From: Cymbidium sinense
Taxonomy: Eukaryota; Streptophyta; Magnoliopsida; Asparagales; Orchidaceae
Direction: 5' to 3'
DNA: 64,000 nt
Assembly: GCA_021442155.1 (NCBI GenBank)
Contig: CM038216.1
Coordinates: forward strand, 153,289,009-153,353,008
The translations under genes and the position numbers were made by a program. The notes below the pieces were generated by a model. That model ran no database searches. It saw only the letters and a program-made list of their open reading frames with translations, and was not told the DNA's origin. How positions within the stretch are numbered: position 1 is the first letter of the stretch; each line of letters starts with the position of its first letter. Shown here one piece after another: positions 1 to 12,330 of the stretch.

Positions 1-2640
1 CATAAAATTATTACACTACAAGTATGTTTAAGAAAACTTTCTTGCTGATTTACTATTAAATAACAATTACAATCATATTTAGCTTTTATTTTCTTGATAC
101 TTTTTAAAAATTTTGAGATGAGAAGCAAATTTTTACAATTAATGTTCTATTTTGAAATAGCTTTTCATTGTTATTGTCCATTGAAAGTTCTATATTTTGT
201 TGATCTCAAGTACATATCGAGATTTTGGCTGATAATTTCAAGCAAATTTTATGTAAGAAATAAAAATATCACTATGACACTTTAAGCATATAAGGTCTAG
301 GCTTCTAATTTAGAAAATGTGTTGAGTGTGTCATGTTTGAGAATTTCTTAAAATAAAAATAGCAAGGATATACAAGGAAAGAAAGTGATGAGAAAATATC
401 CTCTATATATATGTCATTATAATAGGTATTTTTAACAAAATTTTTTAAATATATCATAGTAAGTCTTACTAATAATCAAAATAATTGTTAAAAATTGAAA
501 TTTATTACTTTATTATAATCAAAATATAAATTTAATAGATTTAACATGTATCTATAAAATTTTGCAGGCCTTCACAAATTTACATGTCATTATAGATCTT
601 GCACAACTCAATAAAAAATTAGATGATTGTGATCTTAGAAAATTAATTTTAATGGGCATCTGATAATCTTTATAAGTCTTTGTTAAGCACTTGGTAGGTT
701 CTATAACATTAATAGATCTCCATAAAGCTACTATGGGTCATATATATTTTTTCATAATCTCTAATCTTTAAGGGACTTATTAAACCCAAAATTTAAGTAA
801 TTTTGAAAGATAACAAATAAAAAAATGTAAATAATGATATTTAATTATCTTTATGATTAATATAAAATCTTAAGGCATATATGCATGTGTGTGTGTGTGT
901 GTGTATAGGTGTAAATTGGAACTTAAGAGTCTTGACTAATCTTTGAACACTCTATGGGAGCTCTAAAGTTCATTGATAAGTCAAGTGAGGATTCAAAAGG
1001 ATCCAAATGGTTTAAGTTTGGCTTTCCATGATCAAAGAGTTGTCCAAGAAAAAAAATCAAGAGACCTACTAGTCAATTCATGTATAATCAACTTATAAAC
1101 ATTATAGGGAGAATTTCATTTAAACTATTGGAGCTTATGTGGTCAAATTTATTTAATGGGTCCAAAAGTGGTAAGGTTTTAACTGTATGTGTTCAGCTTA
1201 AGGGGCATGCATATTAGGCCAATGGGGTGAACATAAGGGTAAATTAAGCTTAAATGAATTTTGATTGGATGATTAGTCCCATTAAAAAGGGTTATGTGAA
1301 CCTTAGTAGTCAATTAAGCTACATTGGGCCAATTGAGATTAGTTGCCTTAACCAAGGGGAGATCAAAAGCTTAATCCATTTTTGGGCTTTCATTCAAATT
1401 AATTAAATGCTTTGGTTCAAACAATTTGATTTAATTAGCTAGTTTAGCTTAAAAGGTTCCATTCATGTCAAACTATCATAATAATTTGTGAAATGAGCAT
1501 AGTAAAGTGTTAGTTAAGCTAAAGTCATCTATAACTAATTAATTAGAAGAGTATTTTAAGTTTGGTTTATATTAATTAGGTTATGTTGATCAAAGTGGTT
1601 TAAATGGCTTTAAAGGGTTAATTTATGTAAACTATGGTTATATGGACCAATTGGCATATGTTGATTTATTAAAACATTTCTAAGGAAATAAAATAATCAA
1701 TTTGATCAATAAGATAAAATTTGTTCTATATGTCAAATAAGCTCATTTAGGACTAATTGGGTTAACTAGCCCAACTAGGCTACACCAAGGATTTATTTAA
1801 TTTTATTAGATTATTTTCAATCTTATAGGTCCTACTCAAAGAGTTGGACAAGATTAATTTGTCTTAATATAAATTATATATTAATATTAACCTAATGTGA
1901 TCTTATTTGATAAAGATAAAATTCAACGTGCTGCGACTTACTCCAATTGTCAAAAATGATCAATTCACTTAGGATTTAGTATTTTAAAACTATGAAAGAG
2001 ATTTATCCAATTCATTAAATCTAATTCAAAATATTGGGGCTAAGTTTAACGTAGGTTTAACCTAGGTCAAAAAATTAAGGTTAAAGAAGCTTAAGGCCCA
2101 TTATCATGCATATGAATATAATTTGACCAATGGAGGGATGAAATGCTACAATGACCAATTGAATCATTTGGATTAATTAAGGTAAAGCAAGAAAGAGATT
2201 TTTCTTGGGGTTAGTTTAGACTTATTGATAAGAAAAATATAACTTGGAATTAAATAGTTCAAAAGGTTCCTCTTATGATATTTAGTTTGAGTTAAGGAAT
2301 AAAGCATATTTTCTAGCTAGACTAGGTTAAAGAATGACTAGAAATGAATGAAGTAATAAAATTTAAGATTGAATTGATAAAAAGGAATAGCATGAAAATA
2401 TTAGAGGTAAAGTAAAGTGTATTAATTTGATCAAGTTCTAAAGATTAACGTTGAGAATGGCAATCTTTATTCAAATTTGAATAGCTACTTGAACCAATCT
2501 TTCTATAGCATCAAAGGAAATGCAATGTTAACATTATTTATATATTAATAAATATACCATGGATATTGAAAATAAAAATAAAAAAATTTGGTACTTTAAA
2601 GATCTATTATATATGCATATGATAATAGTTTTATAATTGG
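1..2640. other. AT-rich intergenic DNA, no gene recognised
   Basis: No reading frame here resembles a known protein. The short frame at 94-285 is a chance opening in AT-rich sequence. From about 900 to 2,200 the text is full of short phrases built on TTAAGCT, GGGTTA and CCAATTG, similar in style to the degenerate arrays inside the giant LTRs further right, so this may be a much older relic of a related repeat. That is an impression, not an alignment. A (GT)n microsatellite lies at about 885-905. Confidence 0.5.
885..905. repeat. (GT)n microsatellite
   Basis: An uninterrupted run of about ten GT dinucleotides, flanked by ATGCAT on the left and ATAGG on the right. It is a simple repeat with no associated gene. 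Confidence 0.9.
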
Positions 2641-4397
2641 GTGCCTTTTAATTTGTAAAATATCATATTGTATTAATAAATAAACTACTCAAGTGATAGG
2701 GAACCCACCATTTATTAGCTAACACAATATTCTAAACATACATCTTGAAACCAAGTTATCCTTCTATTTGTTAGCTTATCTAATAGGGCTTAACCTATCT
2801 TGTCTTGGTTCAAAAGGTGCATTTGTCTAGAGAACTTTTTGATTAAGTGTAAATTGAAATATTAACTATTCCACTTTATACCCACTTATCAATAGTAAAT
2901 AACAATAGAAAGAAGTAGCTCATGTTATGATCTAATTTATTAAAGAAAGGGACAAATCTAGTTCCTAAACTCTTAACTCATCTTTTAAGATTATGTGAAA
3001 ATTTTTAAGATTGGCCTCTATGTTTTGGAGTTAATTAAATGTTAATTATAATTATGAAATCAATTTATTTTTGCTAATTTACCATAAATATTTTATCAAA
3101 CTAGGAAAAATTATGTTTAAAATAGCTCAAGGGAGAAACATTGACACAGTGTGTTCAAGTAAGATCAAATATTATGTAATTAAAAACTTAAATTTGAAAT
3201 AAAGTCATGATCAAAGTGAAAACTAAAAATATGCTATTAAAAAGTCTTAAAATTAAATTTAAATTTCAATCTTTATTTTCAAGGGTGATTAAGAGAATCT
3301 TTTCTCAAAATTACATTATATCTATCAAGGATATCTATTATTTGAGTGAATATATACTTTGTCAAAAATTAATAGAGTTAGACATGCAGAAATTTTTTAT
3401 TAAAATTATTTTTAAAATTATTTTGCCGAAAGAGCAAATGGAATTAGCTTATCAAAGATCCTTGAAAAATTATGTCAAAATACTTCATCAAGGTGATTGG
3501 TAAAATTAATTTCTCAAAGACATCTTAAGAGAAAATTTATTTGATAAAATGCATTATAGACCAATTATTAAATTTATGACTAAGGATTAAGTTTTCTAGC
3601 CATGTCTTTATGTCATATCCCATCATACACTCATGGGATTCAACAAAAAACGTGAATTACATTTAAATGCATTTTGTGTGAGTTAATTGGATTCAACATA
3701 AAACTTGAATTACATTTAGAAGCCTTTCGTGTGAGTTAATTAAACCAAACATTCTTTCTAGTCACTAGTAAGTGTATGGTGCTCATTAAGTTGGAGAGAT
3801 ATAAGGACCATATATGTTGTTATGTATTCTTCATGAATATTGCTCACATACAATATGGGAGATCTTGATTATTTGATATAAGTATCATGCACTATAGAAA
3901 AGGACTATTATGTTTTTTATTTTGTTGACAATCAAATTTTATCTTATGAACCTCATTAACAGAGTAATTCTCCTCCTCACAACCCCACTTTAAGTATACA
4001 ATCTATACATTAATAAAATAAGAATTTCAATGTTTGACTAGTTTAGAATTAGACTATGGATTACTAGAAATTACTAGCATGATGTTAACTATAATATGAT
4101 TATGCTTTTCTTAGATATCACTTTCAAGTGTTTTGATTTATAAGTATCTATAAATAGTTCTCTAAAATATATTCTCCACCTTCATCATATAAAAGAGGTT
4201 ATTCATGCTTCCTTAAGATCAATATACTTATTGTGGTCTTTGACCTTTTAGCTAAATATTCATATGTTTGTCCAAATGATTTACATCCTATGAGAAAATA
4301 TGACATGACAAAAATTGAGTTTCAAGGTCATTATTAATAAACCTCCCACATTATATAATATACCCATTTGAATTTGCTTAATTAAAGAACATAGCTA
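2641..4397 (+). other. Probable 5' part of chromovirus relic, unassigned
   Basis: This stretch lies directly upstream of a plus-strand Ty3/gypsy reverse transcriptase relic, where gag and protease would be expected. I could not recognise a gag domain, a CCHC knuckle or a protease active site. The 98-codon frame at 3,207-3,503 has no family resemblance that I can name. Just before the RT, around 4,320-4,397, weak similarity to the protease-RT linker can be imagined but is not convincing. A 53-bp tandem duplication sits at 3,636-3,741. Confidence 0.35.
3636..3741. repeat. 53-bp tandem duplication, two copies
   Basis: The segment beginning GGATTCAACA and ending GTGAGTTAATT occurs twice in a row (3,636-3,688 and 3,689-3,741) with a handful of mismatches. 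It lies in the non-coding or decayed gag part of the chromovirus relic. Confidence 0.85.
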
Positions 4398-5290
4398 TTG
4401 AGCTCCTTAAGGAATGTTTCATCCAAAAAAGCCTTAGACTATGCCCTATTTCAATTTTATTGGCATCTAATAAGAATAGCTGATATAGAATGAACATTGA
4501 TGATAGAGCTACTAATAGGATCACCAAGTGTAGGTTCTTTACGCTTGATGATATATTATATTAAATCTAATGTACAACTTAATTTACAAATGATTTGAAA
4601 TCTGAATACCTTTAAATATGGATACGACTTGAAGATGAGTAGAAGATAGCCCTTAAATCTCATATGAACTATACGAATAGTTGGTGATGAGCTTTGGATA
4701 ATCCAATGTAACAAGTACATTCATGAGGATGATAAATACCATGTTAAAACCTTTCATAAGAGTATTATTAGTAATTTATTTTGATGTTATTCTTATTTTT
4801 AATCCCAATAAAGACCAACGTCTCCTTCATTTTAAGTTAGTTTTGGAAAAGAAAAGGAAATAAAAGTGCCTTTAAATATATAAAAGTGTTTATCCATGAA
4901 CCAAGAGGTCGATTCTTATAATCTATAGGTTTACCACTAAACTCATACATGATCATATCAAGATCAAAGCCACCACTGATTGAGCCACTTAAAATTTTTT
5001 TTACTAATATGAAGTGCTTTTATGGTTTGGATACATTATACAAGAAGTTCATTAAGAACATTCACAATAGTAGTAGCCCCACTCACTAAGATCCTAAAGA
5101 AAGATAAATTATTACTACTAGTGTTGAGGGGGAGCTTGCTAAGTTAAGGGTCGTATGACAACTTCTCTTATATTGAAATTATTTGATTTCACAAAGTGTG
5201 TAAAGTTTCATGTGATGCCTAAAGAATATGCACTGATAAGTCAAAAAAAATCTTATGCCCTACTTTAGTGAAAAATTGAATGATGTTAGA
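4398..5290 (+). pseudogene. Ty3/gypsy chromovirus RT-RNase H relic
   Basis: Reverse transcriptase and the start of RNase H from a Ty3/gypsy chromovirus, which in a live element copies the element RNA into DNA inside the capsid particle. Several frames must be combined to follow it. In order: a segment like the RT start (ELLKECFI, then YRMNIDDRATNRITK, the counterpart of the usual WRMCVDSRAINKIT); a broken equivalent of the GYHQIRIRPGDEWKTAF block near 4,600-4,660; the MPFG/STFMR block followed by MINTMLKPFI; the catalytic box, here YFDV at 4,777-4,788 instead of YFDD; then FYGLDTLYKKFIKNIHN near 5,015-5,065, matching the RT-RNase H junction of Reina/CRM-type elements. A weaker RNase H start (LFDFTKCVKF) follows. 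Frameshifts, stops and the lost second catalytic Asp show it is dead. The integrase relic downstream is in the same orientation. Confidence 0.85.
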
Positions 5291-5989
5291 TAAAAATGTT
5301 TTACAAATGATGAGAGTTTATATGTCATCATTCACTATCTCACACATTGGTGACACTATTATTGTACATAGAATTCATATTAAATACTAATCATTGACCC
5401 CTTCATTTATCAATACCCAAAATAAGCAAAGTCATAGGAATGAAAGATGAATATTTTTTTCTTAAATTATTTTTTTTCTAAAATATAAATCATGTGTTAT
5501 GAAGAATAAACAAGTAGATTTTTGTAGTAGCTTTTGCCACTCTTTATAACTTCAAGTTTGAGTTGATACACTTAAAGGCCTATTTTCTAGACCAAATTTC
5601 TATATCATACATCAATAGTAATAAGACAAGCACATATCTTATAGAAATCCTTTTTTAATGCTAGATGGATACTTGTATAAGTGCATATAGCTATGCATCC
5701 CTATGGCATCTCTAGATTTTTCAATTTTAAAATTGCATTTAAGAGGCTTTGCAAGACATTTAAGAGGCTTTGCAAGACATTTAAGAAGATACAAGATAAT
5801 TAGTCTTTTTAGAGCAGATTTCATTAGCCCTCCATCAAGAGGAAAGTGGATAGAATTATTGTTGGATATTTCACATGTTATAATAAAATAATAATTAAAC
5901 TAAAAGCAAGATAATATATTGATTTTCTTGTGATATATAGTTCTTGAGAGGATCATTTTATAAATTTTATTTTGAGTTCACTTAGGAAA
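5291..5989 (+). other. Decayed RNase H to integrase linker of chromovirus
   Basis: Between the RT-RNase H relic and the integrase core no domain can be followed with confidence. The position and length suit the end of RNase H and the integrase zinc-binding region, but I could not find the HHCC residues. A 21-bp unit (TTTAAGAGGCTTTGCAAGACA with one extra base counted) is directly duplicated at 5,738-5,779. Confidence 0.4.
5738..5779. repeat. 21-bp perfect tandem duplication
   Basis: Two back-to-back copies of a 21-bp unit beginning TTTAAGAGGC and ending GCAAGACA, followed by a partial third start. This is a local duplication in the decayed chromovirus. Confidence 0.9.
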
Positions 5990-6552
5990 CCTATTGGAGT
6001 AGATTTTTTTGTGTGGCCCTAAATAGATTCTCCAAATGGCATATTTCTTAAATTTTAATAAAGCCAATGATTCATTATAAATTGCAAGAATACTTATTTA
6101 AAGAGATAACAAGTACATGGTCTGCCTATTCTATAATGTTATATATTATATGTAATTTTCATTTTTAAAAAAGTTCAATGAAATTATTTTGATACTAAGC
6201 TTAACTTTTCTTCCGCATTTCACACATGAATAGATGGGCAAACAAAGTAGTCAATAGATCACTATAGAATTTGTTAAGGTGTTTAATAGAAAAAAGTATT
6301 AGAAAAATATATTTACACTTAGCCACTTTAGAATTTGTTGATCATAGTATTATTTCAAAACCACTTAAGCAACCACCATTTAAGATTACAAATGGTTATA
6401 AAATCAAAGGGCACATAAATATTGTTGATGCTCTTACATATGCATTTTTTTATTTAGCATTTTCATTTGCAAAGTGTAAAGATTTGATTAAATGGAATAA
6501 CATGATGTATACTAAATCTATAAATAAAATTAGATTTAACGAAAAAAAATGA
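5990..6552 (+). pseudogene. Chromovirus integrase core relic
   Basis: Catalytic core of a Ty3/gypsy integrase, which in a live element joins the cDNA to host DNA. At 5,990-6,130 the text matches the DRFSK-MAHFIPC to HGLP region (here NRFSKWHI and, in a shifted frame, HGLPIL). Around 6,215-6,265 the HPQTDGQTEVVNRSL block appears as IDGQTK followed by SIDHYR. From 6,271 to 6,552 one frame of 93 codons stays open and continues the family: LRCLIEKSIRK, then HLATLEFVDHSI for the usual L-QAEFAYN-S, and PPFKITNGYK for SPFEIVYG. Upstream stops and shifts make it a pseudogene. The open stretch is only the C-terminal part of the core, and no chromodomain was seen before the element is lost at about 6,840. 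Confidence 0.85.
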
Positions 6553-6840
6553 AAAGATGATGATTATATAATGATTTACATCACACCTACAAAATACCTC
6601 TAAAATTAAGGAATTCCATATAAGGTCTTATGGCTCATTTAAATTCTTAAAAATTTCAAATTAAATGTTTATCATTTATAATTATTGCAAAATAAGACTA
6701 ATATTAAGGATATATTATCTTTCTAAAAGACCATGTAATATAAAAATAAGCAGACTAATCATTTTATAGATGAATAAATCAACAAAATACTGGTAGAAAT
6801 TCAACTTAACATTGTCAAAATAAAGTGCATAATTACAAAT
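6553..6840. other. Junction DNA between chromovirus and giant LTR
   Basis: AT-rich sequence after the integrase relic. It may hold the decayed integrase C-terminus, but nothing specific is recognisable. Similarity to the giant LTR family starts near 6,841 (GAGCCAAACCC). Confidence 0.4.
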
Positions 6841-9800
6841 TGAGCCAAACCCATCCAAACCAAGTCTAAATACACCCAAATTTGGCATGACTCATCCTTG
6901 AGTCACCATGGGTGAGCCTAAGTGGACCCAACCCATGGTGAACCGGTTTGGGTCAAAACCCATGAACCAACTCAGCCAAAATGGGACAAAATCCCCATTT
7001 GGGTGGTCTCACATACTCCCCAAGCTATGGCAGCCACCCTTAGCTCATTTTGGACACTAGGACCACTGACCCAACCTGACCAAAGGTTGTTGGATTTATC
7101 CTTGGGTCATGAGAAGGTGAGCTTACCCTTAGCCCACCATTGGTTCAATCTAGGAGGAGGTACACCCCATGCCAGCCCCTATCACTGCCTCGGCCTCTTA
7201 AGACCCTCCACCCCAACAGTCCACTACCATATCCGACCACCTAACCCAGTCGGATGACTGCCAAAAGTTAAGCCAATCTCAGCCCTTGGTTCACTTGAGG
7301 TGAAGAGTATACTCCTCCCCATCCATTCAAACTTCACACAGAGCATCCTTAGGGAATTTTGAGTAGTCTCAGAAATTCTCCTGATCCCCTAGTGTAACCC
7401 ATCACCGGTGAGACCAACTCCTATTCGACACCAAGAGCCTCATTCATCCAACCTCACCTAAACTCTGCCAAACTCCACCAAACTCAAATTAACTCTTCCC
7501 ACACCTCCCCCAAGCTCGACGAGTCAATTTGAATCAAATCCCAATCAATTTGATCACCGAAAGGCACCCCATGACTAACTTTGACTAGTTTATGGTGGCG
7601 TTTGGTCCTCAGAGACGTTGGGGAGGTAGCTCGAGATCTTCTCATGGAGCTTCATCTCTACAAAATGAATCTACCTCAGATGACGGTCTAACAGTCTCTA
7701 GCTTCGGCGAGCTACAACTCTGACAAACCATAAAAAATTCCTTAGGTGTTGGTCTTTTGTGAAGCAAAGTGTGATTGCATGTGATTTCCATCGTAGGATC
7801 TCCTTAATCTCTTCCCCGCACATTTTAGAGTCGATTTTGACATCCTACGAGCTCCAACGAGCTTGGATCAAGTGGTGGAAGCCGGACGGCATCCGTCTTC
7901 GAGCGCTTAGGGAATGATAAATCATAAACCATCCATTCCGCATGATTAGAACAAATGACCATGATTTAATCAGTTAAAATTCTCTATTTAATCTAATAGG
8001 AACCACAGATGCCGAGGATGAAATCGCGTACCGACTCACCGCCATGGGGACGTTTTATGTAGCCTATCTCGTGGTGCCACATCAGCTCCCACGTGGCATC
8101 GATGGGTTAGGGGATTAATTAGGTGATTAAAATGTAATTAATTGGCCAAAACTTTAAAAATTCATAACTAATTATAAAAAAATTCAAAAAATATGAATAA
8201 ACCTATTTTAGAAAGGGTAAATAGAGGATAAAATTAGAATTCCTAAGGTTTGATTAATGAACAGTGCTTAATTAAGGTTTAAAGTCTAGGTTAATTGTCC
8301 TAATTAATGCCTAATTACTTAGCTAATTGATCCCAATTTTGGTCGGAATGTCCTCTGCCTCCCATAATTTTCTTGGGATTTATTGGCTATGTAATTGGGA
8401 GAATTTGAAATTTCAATCCTAATTACTCTTGTTAATCAATTTAATAATAATTGAAATTATTAAAATAATAAAAATTAAATTATTAGCAATGGTTAATCAC
8501 TTATTAATAGTGGAGTGATAAGGGAAAATGATTAGAACCTCTTTTCTAATTGTTCTCATAAATGTGTTTCATTTGGAGGGTTAATTAATGTGTATGTTAA
8601 TTAAGGTTAATTAAGTAAATCAATGGGATGATAAATCAAATTAAAATAATAATTACTTCAGATAATTTAAATTGAATTCATGGGTTCCTCTTTATGTATT
8701 TAATAACATAAAAGACCATTAAGAAAATTATGGTTAACCCATGGGTGTGGGAAAATTATATAAGTACTTAGATTCTTCTATAATATAGTTAACTCTTAAG
8801 TATGAGCCTCATTGCATTAGGTCTTGTTAAGTGCATTGTAAATTTTAATTACTCATTAGCATATCATTAGAGGCTCATGATTAAGTAGTTGATCAGATTA
8901 AGAAAGCATAGAAAAGGGAAATTTTTAAGTTTAATAATTCAAATCCAAAATCCAACTCTGTAACAACTTTGGTTGATCTTAAATGATTTTATTTAACTTG
9001 ATTATCCTTAGGAAATAATATGATTGAATGTATTATGTGACAATATTTAATTATACCTTTTCAATCATTATAAACTTGTATGTCATTTGATATCATGCAT
9101 TCATGTTTTCAAATAAAAGAATTAATTGAATTTAATTATGTGTAAGTTGCATGTGTTGGATTAATCCTATTATATGTTTAGTTATAATACTAATAAATTT
9201 CAAAATTATTTTTAAAATTATAAATTAATGATGAAGATTTAAATTGATGTCGGTTAAGAATATTATATGTGATTTACTTTTGCTTATAGCTTAAACATGT
9301 TAAAGAATTATTCTATTTCAGTGATTCATATGTATGTTTATACATGTGTTTGAATGTTAGTAAGTATATAGTTTGAACATCCCTAGAATATGAGGCTTTA
9401 AGTAGCCCCAAGGAGGTCTTAGATTACCTCACTTTCTTGGTTTAATAATGACACATTTACTTGATTTCAAACACTTGTTTACATACATTAGAATTTAGAT
9501 AAAGCTTTATTTTATATTAATAATAAATTTGCTAACATACAATCTTTTGCATGATTTCATTCTTATGATTGTGTATACATTTATATATATTTAAGATAGC
9601 AAGTATATAGTCTGGACATCCCGAGAATATGAGGCTTTAAAAAGCCCCAAGGAGGTCTTAGATTATCTTACTTCTCTAATTTAACAATGACACATACTTT
9701 CTTAAATCTTTAATACATGTATGTGTATACTTAGCTAAGGAATGAAATTCCTCTTTTCTATCAAAAATATATGCATTAGCAATCATTCAAGTGTGACAAA

Positions 9801-12330
9801 AATACATTGTATGTATATGCATGTTAAGTTCAAAGCCATATTCATGCTATTGATGATGAAAATGAATGATGTAACATTATTGATGTGATAGTAATTCAAT
9901 CTCATTAATCTTAATATATCTTTCATGTTTGAATAGGATTCTTTAAGATTAACTCAAATTTAGGATTAATAAAAGATTTAATAAATCATTCACTTAAAGA
10001 AATCAAAAATCATAATAACAGGCCTTTAAAAATAATTTAGGATACTAGTGAATGGGGTCAAACCTCTTTCCTCCCTTTATAATCATTAGATACTAAGTGA
10101 ATATCAAATGAAACAAAAGAAAAAAAATACAAATTAAAATTAATCAATCCTTTTAATCACTTGAAGTAAAACCTACCCTAATGTCTAACTTAAACAATTC
10201 TAAACTTAGGTGATCATAATCCTAAAGCCTAGTAAGACATACCACACTAAATGTAAGCACACACATTATAAATACTTGGTCACTACTTCTAGCTCTAAGC
10301 TAGGACCGTGTATATTATGATGTTGTATTTTATTTTATGATATAATATTTTAGAGTGATTGTTAAGATTATTTATGCGTAGACTAAATGTTAGGTCGTTA
10401 TTAGCCTAATGTTATTTTATGTAGGGTATTATGCTGAAGGGTATGCTAAAATAAAATTAAATATAATTACTTTTACTTACAAGTTGCTTATGCCACTTTG
10501 CATAATCCATGTTAGGATGGTGGGCTTACAAGTCAAAGTTTATGAAATTTAATTGCTTGGGGTTTGTATGATTGTTTAGCTAACATATATTTTATAGGTG
10601 TAGTTAGATTTTACTTTCCATAAAAATGTAATTTTGCAATAAGAATTAGGCTTAGTGTTATGGGATTTAGGTTAAGTAGTGGCTAGAAAGAAAAGTCCTT
10701 GGAGGCCCTATGAAGCCTTGGAACAAAAACAAATCAAAAGGAGGAAAGAAAGATGAATAATGAAGACCCACATAGCATTTATTTAATTATAATTGTAAAC
10801 TTTTATTGTAATCCAAGTTGTATAAGGGTAGAACTCAACTACCCAATTTTTTTTTTTAGTGTATGACGGTACCTGGCCACACCGACCTCTTTTTTTTATT
10901 AAATATATAAATATTTGATTGTTGTGTTTATTTTGCACAATAAAAATTGCATAATTTTTATTGGTTTCTTAAGTTTAATAGTTGAATGTGTGGCCTAGAT
11001 TTGGTAGGCTCTTTAGGATAAAATTAATTTTTCTACCCTCATTAACAACTTATGACTGAATTTTAAAATAACTCATAACCTTACTTTAAAGCTTATGTTA
11101 TAATCAAGATCATTAAAAGATTTAGGAACCCCCTAGTTAAATGATTTATGTTATAATATCATGCATATCATCTTATTTTGTTCTTGAAATGGGAGGAGTC
11201 TCCACTCTTGCACGATAGGGGAATGCTTGATCTGTGAGGGCATCCATTGTAGTGGAGAACACCTCCTCCTGCTGATTTAGCCAATAACCTTATTTTATCA
11301 TGCATTTAGGCATAATTGTCCTAAGCCTTGTCCAAATCAATGTGTCAAAAAAATGATATAAAGAATTATAAAATTTTGCATTTGGTATATGTCATGTTTT
11401 CATGCTAGTCATGATATATTATATTAGGGAGTGAGTTTAGGACTATAGTCTCTCTCCTAATTAAATAACAGCTTAGCTATCTTAGATTTACATAAGATCG
11501 ACCTACATGATTTTAAAGTGTAGGAGGTGTTAGCTGGCGGCCACTCCAGGCGGTTATAAGTCTTGAAGAATCGGGATGAGTTTATTCTCTCTTGTGGAGG
11601 TAAACCACTATATCCCATTTTCCACTTAGATTTAGGTCATGCTCTTAGCTTGTGCTAAAGCATCCTAGATTTAAAATCTGAGGTTTCTTATTTCCTTCAA
11701 GCTATGAGTATAAGTCCTCTTAGGTATTTCTATAATCTTGTGTTAATGAATTATAAGCCTTAGCATTCTAATAAAATTTTAACTCAAATAAAAATAAACT
11801 CTCTCAATCAAACATATAAAGCCTCATCATAAGATAGACTGGAGCACTTACTAAGCTTCCTAGTATCATGAGTGCTCCCTACATATCTTCTCTTGGAACC
11901 CAAAATAAGTCTTGGAATGCTCCCTACATATCTTCTCTTGGAACCCAAAATAAGTCTTTTCCAATTGACTTCCCAATTGATTTTTAAAATACCAATCTTT
12001 TGATAGTCTAACATCAAAATCTTTAGATATTTATTAACTACTTTAATCGAGAGTATTCTTAGGAAGTTCTATTTTTAGGATGTAATTAAATATGAATGCT
12101 TGCTTTCATAGGGAACTAAAGAATCTAAAATAAAATAAACCCTACTTTGCTTTTCCATATAAAGTAGGAGAAAGATCTCTGGTACATGCGAAGACTCATC
12201 TGCCTTAAAAGTCTTTATTTGGTGATTAGATATATTATAGGGTGATATTCTCATCTTTATCATACCTAATCACTTCAATAAGTACACCCTAAGATTTGCT
12301 TGATGTCCATGACTCCAAATTAAAACACCA
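6841..12330 (+). mobile_element. Giant LTR copy 1, lacking its TGTTGACC end
   Basis: A 5.5-kb partial copy of the 7.8-kb LTR-like family, collinear with the reference copy at 42,047-49,828 and in the same orientation. The first roughly 1.75 kb, which would carry the terminal hairpin and the 157-bp array, is missing, and the copy starts inside the GC-richer module. Landmarks in order: GC-rich module 6,900-7,900; block GATGTCCTCTGCCTCCCATA near 8,348; the roughly 240-bp repeat cores near 9,365 and 9,600; TATA-like TTGTATAAGG near 10,817; block CTTGCACGATAGGGGAATGC at 11,207; TAGCTGGCGGCCACTCC at 11,531; and the end AAAACACCA at 12,330. It abuts copy 2 head to head, interrupting that copy about 560 bp from where it should start. 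No protein-coding domain was recognised. Confidence 0.8.
11873..11963. repeat. 46-bp tandem duplication inside giant LTR copy 1
   Basis: Two adjacent copies of a 46-bp unit (TGCTCCCTACATATCTTCTC and onward), nearly identical. The corresponding place in the other LTR copies has a single unit, so this is a recent local duplication in this copy. Confidence 0.9.

Noticed and set aside
6922..7257. 111-codon plus-strand frame rich in Pro, Thr and His
   Set aside because: The reading frame is not kept in the equivalent part of copies 2 and 5, so it is treated as part of the LTR.
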